Source of the DNA: a virus
DNA: 42,643 nucleotides
Virus record (IMG/VR): IMGVR_UViG_3300047409_000303
Location: 1-42,643 of that record
Direction: 5' to 3' (one strand)
Below, piece after piece: positions 37,832 through 42,643 of the stretch (position 1 is the first letter of the stretch; every line of letters starts with the position of its first letter). The translations under genes were made by a program, and so were the position numbers. Below the pieces are notes generated by a model. That model was not told where the DNA came from and did no database searches. It saw only the letters and a program-made list of their open reading frames with translations.

Positions 37832-38436
37832 TTCAGCCTCCGCTTCAGGGCCTTCCGCGCCACGCGTAGGCGCAGCTGGTCGCGGGGATCGTTCACGACG
37901 AGGCCGCTCGCGACGAGGGCGAGCGACTCGTTCCCCGCAGCGACTAGTGCCCGCTCCCGCTCGATCGGGAACCCGGGGACGTTCACGGCCAGGATGCCGA
38001 TCAGTTCGCGGCGACCCTGGTATCCGCGCCAGTCGCCGCTCGGCGTCGCGGCGCGCAACGCTTCGACCGTCGCGTCGTCGAGGTTCTTCGCGAGCCGTCC
38101 GCAGAACCAGCCGCCGTGCTCGTCGTCCCCGGCGCGGACGTACGCCGCCACGGTGCCGGTGTTCTCGTAGTGCGCGACGGCTTGCTCGCTCGACACGCGC
38201 AACCCGGCGTGCGTGGTGTGCAGCGTGATCTTCCCGACGTCGATCTCCGACCCGTCGTCGAGCTGGTAGCCGGACAGGTGGAAGTACCGGTACCCGCTCT
38301 GCGATCGGGGCGGCGTGACGTTCGGCATCGCGAGGTGCGGCGTGCCCCACGCGCAGAAGTGTCCGCTGATCGTGTCGCCGTCGATCCGTAGCGGCGTCGG
38401 CCGCGAGAAGCCCGGGTTCTTGAACGCCTCGATCAT
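37828..38436 (-). CDS. Capsid-module protein next to the protease, 202 aa
   Basis: ATG overlaps the protease stop (ATGA). It contains PGFSRPTPLRIDGDTISGHF, TLHTTHAGLRVSSEQAVAHY, then VNVPGFPIERERALVAAGNE, a pattern common in the second half of the maturation module of actinophages. The N-terminal part resembles a second, inactive copy of the prohead protease fold (GHFCAWGTPHL). An accessory capsid-maturation role is inferred. Confidence 0.65.
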   Translation of the reverse strand: MIEAFKNPGFSRPTPLRIDGDTISGHFCAWGTPHLAMPNVTPPRSQSGYRYFHLSGYQLDDGSEIDVGKITLHTTHAGLRVSSEQAVAHYENTGTVAAYVRAGDDEHGGWFCGRLAKNLDDATVEALRAATPSGDWRGYQGRRELIGILAVNVPGFPIERERALVAAGNESLALVASGLVVNDPRDQLRLRVARKALKRRLK

Positions 38437-39437
38437 CGCCTTCCCCTCTTGTCGAAGTGCTCGTTCAGGATCGCCATCGCCACTTCGACGCCAGCGCGGG
38501 AGGCGGCGGCGTCCTCGCCGGGCTCGCTGCCGTCCGGCTTCGCGGGCGGGAACTTGATCGTGGTGTCCTTCCCGTCGATCGTCACGACGACCTGGCCGTC
38601 CATGCCCGGCCAGCCGTTCACGGCGTCCGTGATATCCGCGATCGCCTCCGCGGCGTCGCTGTTCGCGTCCTGCGGGTCCGCCTCGTCGTCGCCTCCGCTC
38701 GCCGGGCCGACAGGGAACGGCGCGAACGGCAGCGTCACGCTCACGACCATGCGGCCGTCCTCGCGCCGCGCGTGGCGGAGGGTCATCGCCGCGCCGGCCA
38801 CTATCGCGATGCGAGCGTTCTCGAACGCCGGGAACGGGACGAGCGTCGCGCCGAGGATGGTGCCGTCGAGGACGTTCAGGGTGCCGCCGAACATCGCTTC
38901 GATCTCGTCGGCGGGGTCCTCCGGCGGGATGATCTCTGCCTCGTTCACGGCCAGGTCGATGCTGATACCGGTGAGCATCCCCTCGCGGACGAGGCGCTCC
39001 GCTTCGATGCCCGCCTCGCTGGTGTCGAAGATCCCCGCGCCGACGATCTCCTCGCCTGCGCGGTCGAGTGTCTCGATGCGCCCGGCGATCGCGGCCGGGC
39101 CGGGGTCGCCGAAGCCGTGCGCGCTGGTCGTCTGCGCCATCAGCGGGATCGGTAGCTCGCGCCAGTTCAGCGCGCCTGCCGTGATGATGCGGCCGTCTCC
39201 GGTGTCCACGCCCTCGAACGCGATCGCGCCGCTCCACGCCGCGCCGACCGCGACGTCTACCTCTTGAGTAGCCATGCTTCCTCCTGCGGTCAGACCGGCT
39301 CGCCGGTCGAGTAGCTCTCCGAGTTCCTGCGCCTCCGCTTCCGTAAGGACGCGGTGGACGTGCTCGTCTCTCGTGTCGCCCGTGAAGCGGCTGCGGTTCG
39401 GGTCTGCCTCTCCGGGCTCGAACGGGATCGTCGTCAT
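38433..39437 (-). CDS. Capsid maturation protease, 334 aa
   Basis: HK97-type (U35-like) prohead protease: FEGVDTGDGRIITAGALNWR, LPIPLMAQTTSAHGFGDPGP with His107, GMLTGISIDLAVNE with Ser159 as likely nucleophile, and VPFPAFENARI. The first 54 residues are not part of the usual domain and carry DPNRSRFTGDTRDEHVHR, shared with the 132-aa protein at 3823-4221. The ATG at 39437 overlaps the previous stop (ATGA); an internal ATG at 39275 behind AGGAGG could give a second, shorter product without the peptide. The Asp/Gly/Pro-rich C-terminus is scaffold-like. Confidence 0.85.
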   Translation of the reverse strand: MTTIPFEPGEADPNRSRFTGDTRDEHVHRVLTEAEAQELGELLDRRAGLTAGGSMATQEVDVAVGAAWSGAIAFEGVDTGDGRIITAGALNWRELPIPLMAQTTSAHGFGDPGPAAIAGRIETLDRAGEEIVGAGIFDTSEAGIEAERLVREGMLTGISIDLAVNEAEIIPPEDPADEIEAMFGGTLNVLDGTILGATLVPFPAFENARIAIVAGAAMTLRHARREDGRMVVSVTLPFAPFPVGPASGGDDEADPQDANSDAAEAIADITDAVNGWPGMDGQVVVTIDGKDTTIKFPPAKPDGSEPGEDAAASRAGVEVAMAILNEHFDKRGRR

Positions 39438-41053
39438 TGGATCTTCCCTTCGGTGCGGAGCTTCGCGAGCATGCTACGCGCCCAGTCGTCGCCCTTCCCC
39501 GGCGGCATCACGATGACGTCGTAGACGGGGCGTCCCTGTCCTGTCTCCGGCGGCTCGCCGACGAGGCTCGGGTCGGTGTAAGAGTCGATCCGCGTGGGGG
39601 ACTTCTGCACCACGAGGTAACGCGTGCCGGGCTCGAAGATGTACTCGAACTCGCTGCGGTTCCCGGCCAGTACCTTCGTGCCCTTCGGGACTTGCATGCG
39701 CAGCATGACTCCCTGTAGCTGCTCGCCTTCGACGATCGTGTCGCTCGGCGTGAACGAGTAACTCGTCTTATACGACAGGCTGGTGCTCATCCAGGCGGGG
39801 TCGGTGTGGATGGTGCCCGCCTCGCCCTTCTCGTGGAACAGCGTGCCGCGGAATAGCTGCGTGTCCTCGCTGAGCGTCGTCGCGTGCTCGTTGAAGAACT
39901 CGCGCATGTACTCGTTCTGCTGGTCGTACACCTCCGGGCCGGTCACGCGGCTGCGGTACCCGCGGAGGACAGAGTTCATGGCGTGATGCTTATGGCCGAT
40001 GTAGCCGTTCCAGGACGACCATTCGCGCTTCTGCCGACCGAGGTCGAGGATCTCCTCCGGCGTCATGCTCGCCGTGTCGCCGTAGAGCTTGTCGTTGATC
40101 TTGTTCTCCATCGCGTAGAGCTTGCCAGACGCGTCGCTCCATTCCTGTACCTGGTGCTTCTTCCAGCCGAGGTTCGAGCCCCACGACGAGGGGACGCCGA
40201 CGTCCTCCTCGACGCTCGGGACGAACTCGGCGGGGGGCAGCGTCCCGCCGAGGCCGGTGCCGTACCCGGGGTCGTCGGTGTACCCCATCGTGCAGCGGCA
40301 CATGATCACTTCCTCGCCGGGTCCGCTCGGGTCGCCCGGGTACTCCAGCGGCCAGCCTCCCACCGAGAACGCCGCGTCGATCGGGACGGTCTGCCCGTCC
40401 GCCTCTTTGTGGTGCAGCCGCGTGCGGCCGTCGTTCGTCGCCATCCACAGTTTGTACGGAATGGTCGTCCCGGCGGTGACGGCGGCGAGGCTGCCCGCGT
40501 TCACGACTCCGATGAGTTCGGTGCGAGCGATGCGCTCGGCGTAGTACTTCGAGTGCGCGTACCCCGCTTCGCGCATGAGCCGCGCCGCCTTGGGAATCGA
40601 GTGCCCCGCGTCGTAACTCTTCTGGAGGCTGATCATCATGTTCGTGACGATCTCTGCGGGGGCGGTCGTGATCTTCGCGCCTGCTTGTCGTTCGATCACT
40701 CCGCGGAGGAGGTTGTTACGCATACTCGGCCCGATGCCGAGGACGCTGCTCATGTGGTCGATCGTCGAGGCGGCGATGATCCCCTGATGCTTCGCTGCGG
40801 CGGCGTCGATCGCGGTCTGCGCCGCGACGTGATCGAGCAGCGTCGAGGGGATCGGCATGCGCCACTCGGGAGGCCCGCCCGCGGCGACGAGGACAGGCAC
40901 TCCCCGCGTGAAGCTCGCGACCGCGCCGCGCGTGTACCGCCGCAGGATCCGCTCGAAGTCCGCCGCGGCTGCCGCCTCGTGCTCCTCCTCCGCCCGCACG
41001 AACGCTTCCTGATGAGCCGCGCTGGCTAGAGACGCATCGACACGAGCCCGCAT
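39434..41053 (-). CDS. MuF head morphogenesis protein with C-terminal ADP-ribosyltransferase domain, 539 aa
   Basis: Residues 165-260 are the Mu gpF domain (YYAERIARTELIGVVNAGSL, TNDGRTRLHHKEADGQTVP, and EEVIMCRCTMGY). Residues 395-485 look like an arginine-specific ADP-ribosyltransferase: LFRG with Arg402, WMSTSLSY (Ser-Thr-Ser 423-425), and RSEFEYIFEPGTRYLVV with Glu468-x-Glu470, the order Arg, STS, ExE of VIP2-like toxins. MuF proteins enter the prohead and can be injected, so the domain may modify a host protein early in infection. I chose the ATG at 41053; the start overlaps the portal by 28 bp. Confidence 0.85.
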   Translation of the reverse strand: MRARVDASLASAAHQEAFVRAEEEHEAAAAADFERILRRYTRGAVASFTRGVPVLVAAGGPPEWRMPIPSTLLDHVAAQTAIDAAAAKHQGIIAASTIDHMSSVLGIGPSMRNNLLRGVIERQAGAKITTAPAEIVTNMMISLQKSYDAGHSIPKAARLMREAGYAHSKYYAERIARTELIGVVNAGSLAAVTAGTTIPYKLWMATNDGRTRLHHKEADGQTVPIDAAFSVGGWPLEYPGDPSGPGEEVIMCRCTMGYTDDPGYGTGLGGTLPPAEFVPSVEEDVGVPSSWGSNLGWKKHQVQEWSDASGKLYAMENKINDKLYGDTASMTPEEILDLGRQKREWSSWNGYIGHKHHAMNSVLRGYRSRVTGPEVYDQQNEYMREFFNEHATTLSEDTQLFRGTLFHEKGEAGTIHTDPAWMSTSLSYKTSYSFTPSDTIVEGEQLQGVMLRMQVPKGTKVLAGNRSEFEYIFEPGTRYLVVQKSPTRIDSYTDPSLVGEPPETGQGRPVYDVIVMPPGKGDDWARSMLAKLRTEGKIQ

Positions 41054-42643
41054 ACCGCCAGCACCTCCTCCGGCAAGTCGCCGGGCTCCGGCTCGAACAA
41101 CGTCCGCGCTGCGTGCTCCTCCACTCGGCGGACGAGCGTCTCGGCGAGGCCCGGGTCGAGGCCGAGCTTCCGCAGGCCGGACAGGAACACTTGTCCCGCT
41201 CCTGCGACGAGCGTGTCGGGATCGACGTCGCCGCGGACGTCCTCGCCGAGGCGGTGCGCGACGTCGGCGTTCTGCGCCGTCTTGATCCGGACGCGGAGGT
41301 TCGCGGGAGCGTCGCCGTTCAGTTTCGTCCGTAGGCGGGATCCGGCGAGTTCGCGGCAGCGGAGAACCGCCGCTTCGGCCATGCCGATCACGCGTTCCGG
41401 TGTCACGCTGGCTTGTCCCTGCTTCGGCTCTCCCCTCGCGGGGTTCGAGGTGCTGCTCTTGATCGCCTGGTTGTTCGCGGCGCGCGTCGCGTACTCCTCC
41501 GGCGTCGGCGCGTCGTCCTCCTCCCACCCCGTAGCCTCGCGGTACGCCGCGTCGCTGATGACGAGCCGGTCGTGCGCTTCCATCGCAGCGCGGCCACGGT
41601 CGGGGTCCTCCACGACGTCCGTCGCGTCGTACCAGACGCGGACGTTGCGGGGATCGTCGCCGATGCTCAGGGCGACGGGGGCGAGCAGCGCGCTCGTGAG
41701 CTGCTCGACGAGTTCGCGGGCGACGGGAGCGCCGTGGTTCTTCCACGCCGCCTCGTCGATCTGCCACGCCGTCCAGTGGTTCACGCCTGCCGTGCCGAGC
41801 AACGCTTCGGGGGGCATGTCAAGGCCGATCGCGATGCGGCGGATGCACTCGTCGCGCAGGCCCGTCTCGCGGTACAACGCCGCGCCACGCAAGTCGATGT
41901 GGAACGCGTTCTGGCTCGTCACGTCGCTGCCGAACATGATCACGGGAGTGACGGCGGAGGCGGACTGCTCGTTCGCGATCGGAGCGGTCAGCGCGTCGTA
42001 GATCGCCTTCGCGTTCTTCGGCACCATCACGCCGTCGCCCATATCTACCTCGTTGCCGCCGAGGCTCGGCGGGAGGCAGAGGATCCCCGCGCCCGCGCCG
42101 CGGTTCCGCGCGGTGTTACGGATGCTCTGCTTCAGGAGCAGTAGCTCCTCGCAGTCCGCCAGTACCGCGCGCATCGACGAGTCCGCGAGGCCCGAGAACT
42201 CCGGGTCGCGGTGGTAGAAGCGGTACGCGATCATCGTGCCCGGCTGCGGGTCGTCCGGGTCCGTCTCGGGGATCGTGACCGCCGCGCCTCCGCCCTGCCC
42301 GCCGGTCTGCCGTTTGTACTCCCGGTTTGTCCGGCTGTACGTGAGCTCGGCCGCGCTGAGCATCTCCCAGCACTCGGTGTACGCGAGGCCGTCGGGTCCG
42401 GCGAGCGGGTTCCCGGCGGCGTCGTAGCCGATCTCCTCCAGGGTGCACGCGAGCATGCTCTCGCCCTGCACGAACGTCAGCGTCCCGTACTGCCCCTGGA
42501 TCCCGGCCATGCCGCCACGCGAGTTCTCCAGGCGTTCGAGTTGCGCGATGTAGGGAGAGTCGCCTTCGACTTCGACCCATTCGCCTGTCTCGTCTCGCGC
42601 CTCGATGTACAACCGGACGCCGCTCAGCATGCGAGCGTAGAAC
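41026..42643 (-). CDS. Portal protein, N-terminus beyond window
   Basis: The chain continues upstream of the ATG at 42630 (FYAR before it), and actinophage portals have further residues there, so the gene very likely starts outside the window. It has YIAQLERLENSRGGMAGIQG, IAYRFYHRDPEFSGLADSSM, IRNTARNRGAGAGILCLPPS, then MPPEALLGTAGVNHWTAWQI, which is the usual SPP1/HK97-like portal core of actinophages, and a helical C-terminus (SGLRKLGLDPGLAETLVRRV). The dodecamer sits at the DNA-packaging vertex. The terminase genes should lie just beyond the right edge. Confidence 0.88.
   Translation of the reverse strand, partial: FYARMLSGVRLYIEARDETGEWVEVEGDSPYIAQLERLENSRGGMAGIQGQYGTLTFVQGESMLACTLEEIGYDAAGNPLAGPDGLAYTECWEMLSAAELTYSRTNREYKRQTGGQGGGAAVTIPETDPDDPQPGTMIAYRFYHRDPEFSGLADSSMRAVLADCEELLLLKQSIRNTARNRGAGAGILCLPPSLGGNEVDMGDGVMVPKNAKAIYDALTAPIANEQSASAVTPVIMFGSDVTSQNAFHIDLRGAALYRETGLRDECIRRIAIGLDMPPEALLGTAGVNHWTAWQIDEAAWKNHGAPVARELVEQLTSALLAPVALSIGDDPRNVRVWYDATDVVEDPDRGRAAMEAHDRLVISDAAYREATGWEEDDAPTPEEYATRAANNQAIKSSTSNPARGEPKQGQASVTPERVIGMAEAAVLRCRELAGSRLRTKLNGDAPANLRVRIKTAQNADVAHRLGEDVRGDVDPDTLVAGAGQVFLSGLRKLGLDPGLAETLVRRVEEHAARTLFEPEPGDLPEEVLAVCGLVSMRL

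Noticed and set aside
39275-39300. Internal ATG behind AGGAGG in the protease as the only start
   Set aside because: The ATGA overlap with the MuF gene and the shared peptide upstream favour the longer product; a second product is possible but not needed.
1-42643. tRNA genes, integrase and attachment site
   Set aside because: None could be recognised by eye; a tRNA scan and a search of the flanks would be decisive.

Overview
The window is a nearly contiguous stretch of a tailed, siphovirus-type phage (or prophage) with a GC-rich genome, most likely of an actinobacterial host. Evidence for the host is a mIHF-like nucleoid protein at 458-790 (a family known from Actinobacteria), actinophage-like head and tail proteins, several apparently leaderless genes, and very high GC at third codon positions. 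Both ends cut through genes: a secreted protein at the left edge and the portal protein at the right edge. Terminase, polymerase, primase/helicase and integrase genes are not in the window. I saw no tRNA, rRNA or CRISPR array, but I could not run a tRNA search.

Layout. (1) 1-5856, minus strand: a DNA-metabolism and regulation region with two operons. One runs from a promoter near 5488 (38-aa leaderless peptide, ribbon-helix-helix protein, ERF annealing protein, a conserved phage protein, unknowns). The other runs from a promoter near 1914 (DUF6011 protein, zinc-ribbon protein, membrane protein, mIHF-like protein, small proteins). An HNH protein lies upstream. (2) 5917-9623, plus strand: an HTH regulator divergent from the HNH gene, a small membrane protein, a secreted lysozyme-like protein, an ArdC-like antirestriction protein, and two sets of small unknowns, ended by a hairpin at 9641-9676. 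(3) 9698-22553, minus strand (transcription runs right to left): tail genes ending in the lysis genes, that is neck and tail-completion proteins, frameshifted tail assembly chaperones, tape measure, two large minor tail proteins, collar protein, membrane proteins and endolysin. (4) 22550-33662, minus strand: major capsid protein, a head-associated protein, major tail protein, a block of small and fibre-like proteins including a beta-helix protein and a 30-repeat protein, then a head-tail connector. (5) 33901-35422, plus strand: a four-gene cassette inserted in the structural region. (6) 35419-42643, minus strand: portal, MuF head protein with a C-terminal ADP-ribosyltransferase domain, capsid protease, small proteins, a papain-like cysteine protease, a cytosine methyltransferase and a glycosyltransferase-like protein.

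How it works together. Five near-identical promoters (TTGACA, 17 bp, TATTAT or TACACT) share a dyad, GGCGCA-N5-TGCSCC, inside the spacer. They drive the minus and plus accessory operons and the 33901 cassette. They look like a regulon under one phage repressor, and the HTH protein at 5917-6399 and the RHH protein at 5153-5317 are the two candidates. The most unusual content is the MuF-ADP-ribosyltransferase fusion with a nearby cysteine protease, an 18-residue peptide shared by the N-termini of the capsid protease and an early-region protein, and the 30 x 18-residue repeat protein.
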